Below the pieces are notes generated by a model that saw nothing but the letters and a program-made list of their open reading frames with translations, was not told the DNA's origin and did no database searches. Below are positions 49,994 to 58,851 of a DNA stretch of 58,851 bases, piece by piece. The first letter of the stretch is position 1, and each line of letters starts with the position of its first letter. A program made the position numbers and the translations under genes. The stretch comes from Staphylococcus schweitzeri (lineage in GTDB: Bacteria; Bacillota; Bacilli; Staphylococcales; Staphylococcaceae): positions 32,308 through 91,158 of the forward strand of contig NZ_PPQS01000016.1 of assembly GCF_002902405.1 (NCBI RefSeq), in the 5' to 3' direction.

Positions 49994-50581
49994 ATGAATT
50001 TAATTCCTACAGTTATTGAAACAACAAATCGCGGTGAACGTGCATATGATATTTACTCACGTTTATTAAAAGACCGTATCATTATGTTAGGTTCACAAAT
50101 TGATGACAACGTAGCAAATTCAATCGTATCACAGTTATTATTTTTACAAGCACAGGATTCAGAGAAAGATATTTATTTATACATTAATTCACCGGGTGGA
50201 AGTGTAACAGCTGGTTTTGCAATTTATGATACAATCCAACACATTAAACCAGATGTACAAACAATTTGTATTGGTATGGCTGCATCTATGGGTTCATTCT
50301 TATTGGCAGCAGGTGCAAAAGGTAAACGTTTTGCATTACCAAATGCTGAAGTAATGATTCACCAACCATTAGGTGGTGCGCAAGGGCAAGCAACTGAAAT
50401 CGAAATTGCTGCAAACCATATTTTGAAAACACGTGAAAAATTAAACCGTATTTTATCAGAACGTACTGGTCAAAGTATTGAAAAAATTCAAAAAGACACT
50501 GATCGTGACAACTTCTTAACTGCAGAAGAAGCTAAAGAATATGGCTTAATTGATGAAGTTATGGTACCAGAAACAAAATAA
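49994..50581 (+). CDS. clpP: ATP-dependent Clp protease proteolytic subunit
   Basis: A 195-residue serine protease forming the 14-mer chamber used by ClpX and ClpC. Catalytic Ser98 is in [14 protein letters not shown], His123 in [14 protein letters not shown] and Asp172 in [14 protein letters not shown]. The protein matches S. aureus ClpP essentially throughout. AAGGAGG lies before the ATG. Controlled by CtsR; single gene ended at 50593-50618. It degrades stress-damaged proteins and regulators such as Spx. Confidence 0.98.
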
Positions 50582-50592
50582 TTAATTAAGAG

Positions 50593-50618
50593 AAGTAGGC
50601 TGAATAGCCTACTTTTTT
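50593..50618 (+). terminator. Terminator of clpP
   Basis: AAGTAGGCT-GAAT-AGCCTACTT, then T run to 50618. Confidence 0.93.
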
Positions 50619-50759
50619 ATTTATCATTATTAAATCTTAATTGATTGAGCTTAATCTATTGTCTGATATTGATAATACGTGGGTAAAACATATAAGTATA
50701 TGTTAATAAAGATAAGCACATATTTTCACAATCTAAAATAAAGTATAAAGGATGATTCC

Positions 50760-52394
50760 ATGAAAGGCATTGAATTATTAAATAATCCATTTTTAAACAA
50801 AGGTACCGCTTTTACTAATGAAGAAAGAAAACAACTAGGTTTAGAAGGTTTGCTTCCGGCTAATGTACGCACAATAGAAGAACAAACTGTACAATGTTAT
50901 GAACAATTTAAAGCAAAACAAACTGATTTTGAGAAACGAATGTTTTTAATGGCAATTTTCAATCGTAACCGCACATTGTTTTATAAACTAACATCTGAGC
51001 ATTTAGTTGAATTTATGCCAATTATTTATGATCCTGTTATAGCTCAATCAATTGAACAATATAATGAAAATTTCAGTAGACCTCAAGATGCAGCATTTTT
51101 ATCAGTTGATCGGCCAAATAATGTTGAACAAGAATTAAAAAACGTGGCAAATGGTAGAGATATTCGTTTAATCGTTGTGACAGATGCTGAAGGTATTTTA
51201 GGTATTGGAGATTGGGGTGTTGATGGCGTAGACATTGCAATTGGAAAATTAATGGTCTATACCGCCGCAGCAGGAATTAATCCATCTCAAGTTTTGCCGG
51301 TTTCTTTAGATGTCGGTACAAATAATGAACAATTACTAAATGATGAACTTTATTTAGGTAATCGTCATAAACGTGTAGATGATGAAACGTATTATGGTTT
51401 TGTTGATAAATTTGTAAGTGCAGTGCGCAAAGAATATCCCAATGCATTGTTACATTGGGAAGATTTTGGAAGAGGTCATGCTAAAAATATTTTAGATAAA
51501 TATGAGAATGTGTTACCAACATTTAATGATGACATTCAAGGAACAGGAATTGTTGTATTAGCTGGTGTATTAGGTGCATTAAATATTACTAAAGAAGACT
51601 ATACGAAACAGAAATTTTTAGTTTATGGTGGCGGCACAGCTGGTATGGGTATTACTAATATTTTAAAAAATGAAATGATTAAACAAGGTGCTTCAAAAGA
51701 GGAGGCACATCAACGTTTCTATATTATGGATAAGCAAGGCTTATTATTTGATGATATGAATGACTTAACTGATGCACAAAAAGATTTTGCTAAAAAAAGA
51801 GATGATTTTTCAAATTCAGTAAATTGGAAAGATTTACACGAAGTAGTCGAACAAATTGAACCGACAGTATTAATCGGTACATCAACACAAGCAGGGGCGT
51901 TTACAGAAGACGTGGTTAAAGCAATGTTGAGATACGTGGAATGTCCGATGATTTTCCCTTTATCTAATCCAACAAAACTAGCGGAAGCAACGGCACAAGA
52001 TTTGTTGAAATGGTCAAACGGTAAAGCATTAATTGGAACAGGAATTCCGTATAAAGATATTGAATATAATGGGATAAATTATAGTATTGGTCAAGCTAAT
52101 AATGCATTAATGTATCCTGGTTTGGGGTTAGGTCTTATTGCTTCTAAAGCGACAAAAGTAAATCAACGTATCCTTTCAGAAGCGAGTCATGCTCTTGGAG
52201 GAATGGTTAATCCAGAAGAATCTGGAGCTGCTGTATTACCTCCAGTTGAAAAAATACATCAATGTTCCCATGCTATAGCGAAAGCTGTTGCTCAGAGTGT
52301 CATTGATCAAGGGTTAAATGCAGAACCAATCAATGATATTGAAAAGGCAATTGAAGAAGTAATTTGGGAACCAAAATATCAGTCATATATTTAA
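50760..52394 (+). CDS. NAD-dependent malic enzyme / malolactic enzyme
   Basis: A 544-residue malic-enzyme-family protein of the long type. It either decarboxylates malate oxidatively to pyruvate or, as in lactic bacteria, converts it directly to lactate. Motifs: RPNNVEQELK, VVTDAEGILGIGDWGVDG (catalytic region), HWEDFGRGHAKNIL, FNDDIQGTGIVVLAG (metal site), and the NAD fold VYGGGTAGMGI near residue 298. The GIDWG/LPVSLDVGTNN context resembles MleS/MaeA, but sequence alone does not separate them. Own ribosome site and terminator. In the S. aureus maps I remember this gene is not between clpP and the SDR gene. Confidence 0.85.
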   Translation: MKGIELLNNPFLNKGTAFTNEERKQLGLEGLLPANVRTIEEQTVQCYEQFKAKQTDFEKRMFLMAIFNRNRTLFYKLTSEHLVEFMPIIYDPVIAQSIEQYNENFSRPQDAAFLSVDRPNNVEQELKNVANGRDIRLIVVTDAEGILGIGDWGVDGVDIAIGKLMVYTAAAGINPSQVLPVSLDVGTNNEQLLNDELYLGNRHKRVDDETYYGFVDKFVSAVRKEYPNALLHWEDFGRGHAKNILDKYENVLPTFNDDIQGTGIVVLAGVLGALNITKEDYTKQKFLVYGGGTAGMGITNILKNEMIKQGASKEEAHQRFYIMDKQGLLFDDMNDLTDAQKDFAKKRDDFSNSVNWKDLHEVVEQIEPTVLIGTSTQAGAFTEDVVKAMLRYVECPMIFPLSNPTKLAEATAQDLLKWSNGKALIGTGIPYKDIEYNGINYSIGQANNALMYPGLGLGLIASKATKVNQRILSEASHALGGMVNPEESGAAVLPPVEKIHQCSHAIAKAVAQSVIDQGLNAEPINDIEKAIEEVIWEPKYQSYI

Positions 52395-52399
52395 AATTA

Positions 52400-52440
52400 A
52401 AAGGTCAGTTGAACGTGTTTATGGTTCAATTGACCTTTAT
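52400..52440 (+). terminator. Terminator of the malic/malolactic enzyme gene
   Basis: AAAGGTCAGTTGAAC (52400-52414) pairs with GTTCAATTGACCTTT (52424-52438) with one mismatch. Confidence 0.8.
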
Positions 52441-52508
52441 CGCATTAATGAAAATAACATAAAGACGTGCTTTCGAAGTTACATCAATTACTGATACAGT
52501 GAAATTAA

Positions 52509-52557
52509 AAAGTTTAGGAAGTTATTTAAAATAATCTCCTAGACTTTATTTTTTATA
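52509..52557 (-). terminator. Terminator of the SDR gene
   Basis: AAAGTTTAGGA-AGTTATTT pairs with AATAATCTCCTAGACTTT around AA. It sits just past the minus-strand SDR stop; the T run on the plus side makes it usable both ways. Confidence 0.6.
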
Positions 52558-52592
52558 GTGTGAATAGGATTGATGATCACTGATATTTCTAG

Positions 52593-53495
52593 CTATTCAT
52601 TAATTAAATTTTCAAGTGCCATTTTTAAATTATTATATTTAAATTGGAATCCTAAGGCTTGAATTTTATTTGGTAGGACTTTTTGAGTATCTAAAACAAC
52701 CGTTGACATCTGGCCGAGAATTAAACGCATTGCAAGAGTAGGCGCCCATGTTTCATGAGGTTTATGCATAGCTTTAGCCAATGTATAGCCAAATAAATTC
52801 TGCCTTTCAGGTATAGGTGCAGTTAAGTTAAAAGGTCCAAATGCAGAATCATTATTGATTAAAAATAAAATAGCATCAATTAAATCATCAATATGAATCC
52901 AAGAATACCATTGTCGACCGTTGCCTAATTTACCGCCAACGTAATATTCATAAGGTAATTTCATGGTTTGAAGGGCACCGCCGTCATTTGATAATATAAT
53001 GCCAAAACGCCCTATAACAACGCGCGTGCCTAATTGTTCAAATTGTTTTGCAAAACGTTCCCATTGATACACAATATCGGATAAGAAATCAAAAGGTAAT
53101 GTTTTATAAACTTCGGTGTAACTTATAAATAAATCAGGTGGATAGTAACCTGTGGCACTAGCATTAAATAACACCTTAGGTCCTTTGTTTCGTGATTTAA
53201 ACAATTCGAATAGCGATTGTGTAGATTGAATTCGACTTAACATTAAAGTTTGTTTATATTCAGGCGTCCATCGTTTATTCAAAGTTGCCCCTGCAAGATT
53301 TATAGCGACATCAATATTTTGAGGTACTTTATTTTCCCAACCAGGTTTGTTCCAGTTTACGTATGATATTTTGGAGTCATTTGAGATTTGATCGTGTCGC
53401 GTAAGAACTGTAATATGTGAATTTGATTTTTTAATTGCATCAACTAAGTGAGAACCAACCATACCAGTTCCGCCAGTAATTAAGTATTGCTTCAT
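52593..53495 (-). CDS. TIGR01777-type NAD(P)-binding epimerase-like protein
   Basis: A 300-residue extended SDR protein. The N-terminal [16 protein letters not shown] is the dinucleotide-binding loop. [25 protein letters not shown] and [14 protein letters not shown] are the features of the YfcH/SulA-like TIGR01777 family, and a DUF1731 C-terminal end follows ([14 protein letters not shown]). Older annotations call it a cell-division inhibitor, without evidence. GGGGTG precedes the ATG. It faces the malic enzyme gene. Confidence 0.88.
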   Translation of the reverse strand: MKQYLITGGTGMVGSHLVDAIKKSNSHITVLTRHDQISNDSKISYVNWNKPGWENKVPQNIDVAINLAGATLNKRWTPEYKQTLMLSRIQSTQSLFELFKSRNKGPKVLFNASATGYYPPDLFISYTEVYKTLPFDFLSDIVYQWERFAKQFEQLGTRVVIGRFGIILSNDGGALQTMKLPYEYYVGGKLGNGRQWYSWIHIDDLIDAILFLINNDSAFGPFNLTAPIPERQNLFGYTLAKAMHKPHETWAPTLAMRLILGQMSTVVLDTQKVLPNKIQALGFQFKYNNLKMALENLINE

Positions 53496-53641
53496 TTTCT
53501 TTCACCCCATGTTATTTAAAATAAGTCACTATTTAATAATTATTATTGTTGTTCAAAGGTTATACATTATTTAGACAATAATATGTCAATAACTTTTTTT
53601 GAATTGTATTTTAATAAAAATAATATAAGTTATAATAAAGG

Positions 53642-53768
53642 TGTACCTTCGATAACGAATAAACATCTCTTAAAAGTATGTGTAAAACGCTGCATGATAC
53701 AAACGAAGGTAAAAATTTGACTCCCTTTAGTAGTGGACCCGTGCGAGTAGCGTGCGGGTCATTTTTTT
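53642..53768 (+). ncRNA. rsaH: RsaH small regulatory RNA
   Basis: TATAAT at 53631-53636 starts an RNA of about 125 bases. ACCTTCG (53645-53651) pairs with CGAAGGT (53704-53710); a single-stranded region with a C-rich TCCC motif (TGACTCCCTTTAG, TCCC at 53722-53725) follows, then a 10-bp terminator hairpin GACCCGTGCG/CGTGCGGGTC with T7. The position between the SDR gene and the low-complexity membrane gene and the UCCC motif match S. aureus RsaH. UCCC motifs let such RNAs pair with ribosome-binding sites. Confidence 0.75.
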
Positions 53769-54206
53769 ATACAATACATATTCCCATTATACATTAAGTT
53801 AAAGCAATTCATTGGATTAAAATTTAACAATATCAAATAGGTGAATACATTTTAATATTTAAAAACTTTGTTTTAAGTATTGAAAATACTATGGTAGCGC
53901 TGAATAGTATTAGCAACCGCTAAAGAATAATTAAATGTTTATTTTTTAAAATAGGCTAAATATGTTTCATTTAGTTATTAAATGTTAAGATATATAAGAC
54001 TACTATTTCTTTGTATAAGTGAATACATTTTACAAAAATGAAAATAGTAAAAAAGCATATTTTTGATTACGGCATAACGTAACGATGAAAGGTAAAAGTC
54101 TATATTATTTGAAACATTAGTAAAATAAATAGGCAAATTAATTGCAAACATAGCAGAAAGTGAGTAATAATTTTTATATTTAAAATAGTTTGAAGTGAGG
54201 GAGAGT
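53769..54206. other. Intergenic region between rsaH and the membrane protein gene
   Basis: About 430 bases, very AT-rich. I see no open frame, hairpin or operator I can name. The promoter of the next gene must lie in it. Confidence 0.3.
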
Positions 54207-54836
54207 ATGTCGAATCGAAATTACGACTACAATAATAGTGAAGATGTCAATAAGAAGAAAATGAGCACGACAGCAAAGGTAGTGAGTATCGTAACGGTAT
54301 TGTTATTACTTGGAGGTCTAGTATTTGCTATTTTTGCATTTGTAGATCATTCAAATAAAGCAAAAGAACGTATGTTAAATGAGCAAAAGCAAGAACAAAA
54401 AGAAAAGCGTCAAAAAGAAAATGAAGAAAAAGAGAAGAAGAAAAAAGAACAAGAGGAAAGAGAACAAAATGAATTAGATTCACAAGCAAGTCAATATCAG
54501 CAAGTTCCTCAACAAAATCAATATCAAAATGTGCAGCCTCAACAGCAAGCACCAACAAAACAAACCCCAGCTAAGAAAGAAAAAGACGACGATAAAGAAT
54601 CAAAAGATGATTCAAATGATGATAAAGATAAATCAACTCAAGATAAAACAGACGATAACCAAAATAAGACGGATGATAATAAGCAACCAACACAACCAAA
54701 GCCACAGCCACAGCAACCAACAACAAAGCCAACCAATAACAATCAATCGAACCAACAATCCAAGCCACAATCATCAACACAACAAAACAATCAATCATCA
54801 GCAAATAAACAAAATAATGCTAACGACAAACAATAA
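54207..54836 (+). CDS. Low-complexity single-pass membrane protein
   Basis: A 209-residue protein. A short polar cytoplasmic N terminus is followed by one transmembrane helix (about residues 25-46, VVSIVTVLLLLGGLVFAIFA). A Lys/Glu-rich coiled-coil-like stretch (about 50-85), a Gln-rich stretch, a Lys/Asp-rich stretch and a Gln/Pro/Asn/Ser tail come next. No sorting signal or enzyme domain. It is probably an extracellular stalk spanning the wall. The ATG at 54207 follows AGTGAGGGAG; a GTG four codons earlier overlaps that site. The family is known in S. aureus only as hypothetical. Confidence 0.8.
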   Translation: MSNRNYDYNNSEDVNKKKMSTTAKVVSIVTVLLLLGGLVFAIFAFVDHSNKAKERMLNEQKQEQKEKRQKENEEKEKKKKEQEEREQNELDSQASQYQQVPQQNQYQNVQPQQQAPTKQTPAKKEKDDDKESKDDSNDDKDKSTQDKTDDNQNKTDDNKQPTQPKPQPQQPTTKPTNNNQSNQQSKPQSSTQQNNQSSANKQNNANDKQ

Positions 54837-54860
54837 GTTTTATAATAAAGCTTTGTGATT

Positions 54861-54915
54861 AACCAATATGATGGACAACTAATTAAATTTAGTTTTCTTG
54901 AATATTGGTTTTTTA
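54861..54915 (+). terminator. Terminator of the membrane protein gene
   Basis: AACCAATAT (54861-54869) pairs with ATATTGGTT (54902-54910), followed by T-rich sequence. Confidence 0.75.
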
Positions 54916-55109
54916 ATTTTTAATTGAGGCAAGTAACCAAGCAGTAAGAGCGTAGTTATCATTAGCAATAATAATGCAATAAAATGTAATCTACCGCAAT
55001 AGTTACATAAGTAGCATGGTATTTAATGATTAATAGAACAATTTAAGGGTATACATTTCATTACAGTGGATAAACTGAGGTGAATGTTTACCCAATATTT
55101 AATTTTATA

Positions 55110-55124
55110 TTGCAAGCGCTTTAT
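55110..55124. promoter_or_regulatory. Candidate cre (CcpA) site upstream of gapR
   Basis: TTGCAAGCGCTTTAT fits the cre consensus WTGNAANCGNWNNCW except at one position. It lies about 30 bp upstream of the -35 element, a place suited to CcpA activation or modulation of glycolytic genes. Confidence 0.5.
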
Positions 55125-55154
55125 CAAATTATTTAGAAAATTTAAGTTTTATGC

Positions 55155-55183
55155 TTGCAATTTTCTAAATAGAATAGTACTAT
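55155..55183 (+). promoter_or_regulatory. Promoter of gapR-gapA
   Basis: TTGCAA (55155-55160), a 17-bp spacer and TACTAT (55178-55183). The promoter is bracketed by an inverted repeat CTTGCAA/TTGCAAG (55154-55160 and 55184-55190). Confidence 0.65.
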
Positions 55184-55208
55184 TGCAAGTGTAAAGAGGT
55201 TAATTTTT

Positions 55209-55222
55209 GTCCCAGGTGGGAC
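55209..55222. promoter_or_regulatory. Candidate CggR/GapR operator
   Basis: GTCCCAGGTGGGAC, a perfect palindrome about 20 bases downstream of the likely start point and 66 bases before gapR. B. subtilis CggR also binds GGGAC-containing repeats between promoter and gene and blocks elongation. Confidence 0.6.
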
Positions 55223-55288
55223 TTAAAAAGGCAACCACTGGTTGTAATTGATCCTTATTTACATTAAAACTATAAGGAGGAGGTAGTA

Positions 55289-56302
55289 GTGAAAGACTTA
55301 TTGCAAGTACAGCAAAAGCTTATACCAGATCTTATAGAAAAAATGTATAAACGTTTTTCTATTCTTACTACTATCTCAAAACATCAGCCTGTTGGACGTC
55401 GAAGTTTAAGTGAACATTTGGATATGACTGAGCGTGTGCTTCGATCTGAAACTGATATGCTTAAGAAACAAGATTTGATAAAAGTAAAGCCCACTGGTAT
55501 GGAAATTACAGCAGAAGGGGAACAGCTTATTTCACAATTGAAAGGTTACTTTGATATTTATGCAGATGATAATCGTTTATCTGAAGGTATTAAAGAGAAA
55601 TTTCAAATTAAAGAAGTGCATGTTGTACCGGGAGATGCTGATAACAACCAAGCTGTTAAAACAGAATTAGGAAGGCAAGCTGGACAATTACTTGAAAGCA
55701 TATTACAAGAAGATGCAATTGTTGCAGTAACAGGTGGATCTACAATGGCATGTGTGAGCGAAGCAATACATTTATTACCATATAATGTGTTCTTTGTTCC
55801 AGCTAGAGGTGGATTAGGTGAAAATGTTGTTTTTCAAGCAAACACCATTGCAGCTAGTATGGCGCAACAAGCTGGAGGTTATTATACGACAATGTATGTA
55901 CCTGACAATGTCAGCGAAACAACATATAACACGTTGCTATTAGAGCCATCAGTCATAAACACGCTAGACAAAATTAAACAAGCAAACGTTATTATACACG
56001 GCATTGGTGATGCGCTGAAGATGGCGCATCGACGACAATCACCTGAAAAGGTCATTGATCAACTTCAACATCATCAAGCTGTCGGAGAGGCATTTGGTTA
56101 TTATTTTGATACACAAGGTCAAATAGTCCATAAAGTTAAGACGATTGGACTTCAATTAGAAGACCTTGAATCAAAAGACTTTATTTTTGCAGTTGCAGGA
56201 GGCAAATCGAAAGGCGAAGCAATTAAAGCTTACTTAACAATTGCCCCAAAGAATACAGTATTAATCACTGATGAAGCAGCAGCAAAAATAATACTTGAAT
56301 AA
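55289..56302 (+). CDS. gapR: Glycolytic operon repressor (CggR/GapR)
   Basis: A 337-residue SorC/DeoR-type regulator. The N-terminal winged helix (about residues 20-75, GRRSLSEHLDMTERVLRSET) binds DNA. The C-terminal sugar-phosphate domain (about 85-337, with VAVTGGSTMA and FVPARGGLGENV) binds fructose-1,6-bisphosphate, which relieves repression. GTG start after AAGGAGGAGG. First gene before gapA; it represses its own operon. Confidence 0.95.
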   Translation: MKDLLQVQQKLIPDLIEKMYKRFSILTTISKHQPVGRRSLSEHLDMTERVLRSETDMLKKQDLIKVKPTGMEITAEGEQLISQLKGYFDIYADDNRLSEGIKEKFQIKEVHVVPGDADNNQAVKTELGRQAGQLLESILQEDAIVAVTGGSTMACVSEAIHLLPYNVFFVPARGGLGENVVFQANTIAASMAQQAGGYYTTMYVPDNVSETTYNTLLLEPSVINTLDKIKQANVIIHGIGDALKMAHRRQSPEKVIDQLQHHQAVGEAFGYYFDTQGQIVHKVKTIGLQLEDLESKDFIFAVAGGKSKGEAIKAYLTIAPKNTVLITDEAAAKIILE

Positions 56303-56318
56303 GAGATAAAAAGTTTAA

Positions 56319-57365
<1,047 letters not shown>

Positions 57366-57433
57366 TTTTAGTATAGTTTTTATTCAAATACGCTAGTGCT
57401 CAGAACTATTTGGCATTAAATAAAGCTTATGAG

Positions 57434-57469
57434 TAAGCGGGGAGCACAAACGCTTCTCCGCTTATTTTT
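57434..57469 (+). terminator. Intercistronic hairpin between gapA and pgk
   Basis: TAAGCGGGGAG (57434-57444) pairs with CTTCTCCGCTTA (57453-57464, one bulge) and is followed by TTTTTAT. It looks like a partial terminator or mRNA end-point, lowering pgk message relative to gapA. Confidence 0.75.
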
Positions 57470-57503
57470 ATATAAAATTTCCTAATTACAAGGAGGAAAC
57501 ACC

Positions 57504-58694
57504 ATGGCTAAAAAAATTGTTTCTGATTTAGATCTTAAAGGCAAAACAGTCTTAGTACGTGCCGACTTTAACGTACCTTTAAAAGACGGTGAAATTACTA
57601 ATGATAACCGTATTGTTCAAGCTTTACCTACAATTCAATATATTATTGAACAAGGTGGTAAAGTTGTTCTATTTTCACATTTAGGTAAAGTGAAAGAAGA
57701 AAGTGATAAAGCTAAATTAACTTTACGTCCAGTAGCTGAAGATTTATCTAAAAAATTAGATAAAGAAGTTGTTTTTGTACCTGAAACTCGTGGTGAAAAA
57801 CTTGAATCAGCTATTAAAGCTCTTAAAGAAGGCGATGTATTACTAGTTGAAAATACACGTTATGAAGATTTAGATGGCAAAAAAGAATCTAAAAATGATC
57901 CAGAACTAGGTAAGTACTGGGCTTCTTTAGGTGATATTTTTGTAAATGATGCATTTGGTACTGCACATCGTGAGCATGCATCTAATGTAGGTATATCTAC
58001 ACACCTAGAAACTGCAGCTGGTTTCTTAATGGATAAAGAAATTAAATTTATTGGTGGTGTAGTTAACGATCCACAAAAACCTGTTATTGCAATTTTAGGT
58101 GGAGCGAAAGTATCAGATAAAATTAATGTCATCAAAAACTTAGTTAACATCGCTGATAAAATTATTATTGGCGGCGGCATGGCTTATACTTTCCTAAAAG
58201 CTCAAGGTAAAGAAATTGGTATTTCATTATTAGAAGAAGATAAAATCGACTTCGCTAAAGATTTATTAGAAAAACATGGCGATAAAATTGTATTACCAGT
58301 AGACACTAAAGTTGCTAAAGAATTTTCTAATGATGCAAAAATCACTGTAGTACCATCTGATTCAATTCCTGCGGATCAAGAAGGCATGGATATTGGACCA
58401 AATACAGTTAAATTATTTGCTGATGAATTAGAAGGTGCACATACAGTTGTATGGAATGGACCAATGGGTGTATTTGAATTTAGTAATTTCGCTCAAGGTA
58501 CAATTGGCGTATGTAAAGCAATTGCTAACCTCAAAGACGCTATTACAATCATCGGTGGCGGTGATTCAGCAGCAGCAGCAATTTCTTTAGGTTTTGAAAA
58601 TGACTTTACACATATTTCAACTGGTGGCGGTGCGTCATTAGAATATCTAGAAGGTAAAGAATTACCAGGTATTAAAGCAATTAACGATAAATAA
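57504..58694 (+). CDS. pgk: Phosphoglycerate kinase
   Basis: A 396-residue two-domain glycolytic kinase making ATP from 1,3-bisphosphoglycerate. [16 protein letters not shown] is the N-terminal signature, HREHASNVG and GGAKVSDKI lie near the hinge, [10 protein letters not shown] and the GGGDSAAA nucleotide loop are in the C-terminal domain. AAGGAGG before the ATG. It follows gapA through the hairpin region and continues the gapR-gapA-pgk operon. Confidence 0.98.
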   Translation: MAKKIVSDLDLKGKTVLVRADFNVPLKDGEITNDNRIVQALPTIQYIIEQGGKVVLFSHLGKVKEESDKAKLTLRPVAEDLSKKLDKEVVFVPETRGEKLESAIKALKEGDVLLVENTRYEDLDGKKESKNDPELGKYWASLGDIFVNDAFGTAHREHASNVGISTHLETAAGFLMDKEIKFIGGVVNDPQKPVIAILGGAKVSDKINVIKNLVNIADKIIIGGGMAYTFLKAQGKEIGISLLEEDKIDFAKDLLEKHGDKIVLPVDTKVAKEFSNDAKITVVPSDSIPADQEGMDIGPNTVKLFADELEGAHTVVWNGPMGVFEFSNFAQGTIGVCKAIANLKDAITIIGGGDSAAAAISLGFENDFTHISTGGGASLEYLEGKELPGIKAINDK

Positions 58695-58851
58695 TAAAAT
58701 GATAGTTATAAGGTGATGTGACATGTTTGTTTAACTTTGTTACGGGAAAACTGTCATAAGATGACAACGTGTTTCATCAATTTTCTAAAAATATTTACAA
58801 AATAAGACTTGTGGTAGTAAGTCAAGGTGGTGATTGAAAGATTAATGCTAG
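58695..58851. other. Region after pgk to the window edge
   Basis: About 157 bases without a gene I can support. In staphylococci tpiA follows pgk, but its start (MRTPIIAGN) does not appear. AAGGTGGTG near 58824 could be a ribosome site for a gene beginning at the edge. Confidence 0.3.

Noticed and set aside
54529..54858. 109-codon second frame inside the low-complexity gene
   Set aside because: It is an artefact of repeated CAA/AAA-type codons; no start signal.

Overview
The window is a chromosomal segment from a low-GC Firmicute of the Staphylococcus aureus complex. The evidence is gene content and order: nrdIEF, sstABCD, murB, pepT, gdpS, tarO, fakB1, comFA/comFC, hpf, secA, prfB, uvrBA, hprK-lgt, trxB, rapZ-yvcK-whiA, clpP, then gapR-gapA-pgk. 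Many proteins match S. aureus proteins almost residue for residue. Several (MurB, FakB1, GapA) carry scattered substitutions relative to the S. aureus forms I remember, so S. argenteus, S. schweitzeri or a divergent S. aureus lineage is possible. I could not run a search to settle this.

Layout. 1-4.7 kb: minus-strand lipid kinase, peptide transporter, and an EamA transporter-queF pair. 4.7-9.1 kb: a long regulated leader, then the class Ib ribonucleotide reductase operon nrdI-nrdE-nrdF. The leader carries a LexA-like box on a promoter of its own, two NrdR boxes 32 bp apart, and a long hairpin. 9.3-13.3 kb: the Fur-controlled siderophore importer sstABCD. 13.3-18.3 kb: murB with a CHY zinc-finger gene, a GrpB-like gene, a lipoprotein, the bacilliredoxin-like YtxJ/BrxC, and glycerate kinase. 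18.5-22.3 kb (minus): split threonine/serine exporter with peptidase T, and the GGDEF membrane protein GdpS. 22.6-28.2 kb: tarO, yigZ, fakB1, comFA-comFC, hpf. 28.6-40 kb: secA, prfB (with its programmed frameshift), a WalR-boxed LysM-CHAP wall hydrolase, an HD protein, csbA, and SOS-controlled uvrB-uvrA. 40.3-48.4 kb: hprK-lgt-acetyltransferase-TPR-trxB and rapZ-yvcK-whiA.

48.4-49.8 kb is the one clearly accessory island. It is a prophage relic of about 1.16 kb, bounded by 18-bp direct repeats of the 3' end of tRNA-Arg(CCG). It holds an SprG/SprF-type type I toxin-antitoxin module that looks intact, a holin whose ATG has become ATT, and an amidase gene that has lost its CHAP domain, lost one A in a homopolymer, and gained a stop. 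The relic separates the tRNA from its apparent terminator.

49.9-58.9 kb: CtsR-controlled clpP, a malic/malolactic-type enzyme, an SDR-family protein, the small RNA RsaH, a low-complexity membrane protein, and the glycolytic operon gapR-gapA-pgk. That operon is preceded by a cre-like site, a promoter and a candidate CggR/GapR operator. The triosephosphate isomerase gene expected next is not visible before the window ends.

Themes: DNA precursor supply and repair (nrd, uvrBA) tied to NrdR and LexA sites, iron supply (sst, Fur), cell-wall building and remodelling (murB, tarO, lgt, CHAP hydrolase), stress proteolysis (clpP), and carbon control (hprK, rapZ/yvcK, gapR). No CRISPR array, rRNA or intact insertion sequence was seen.
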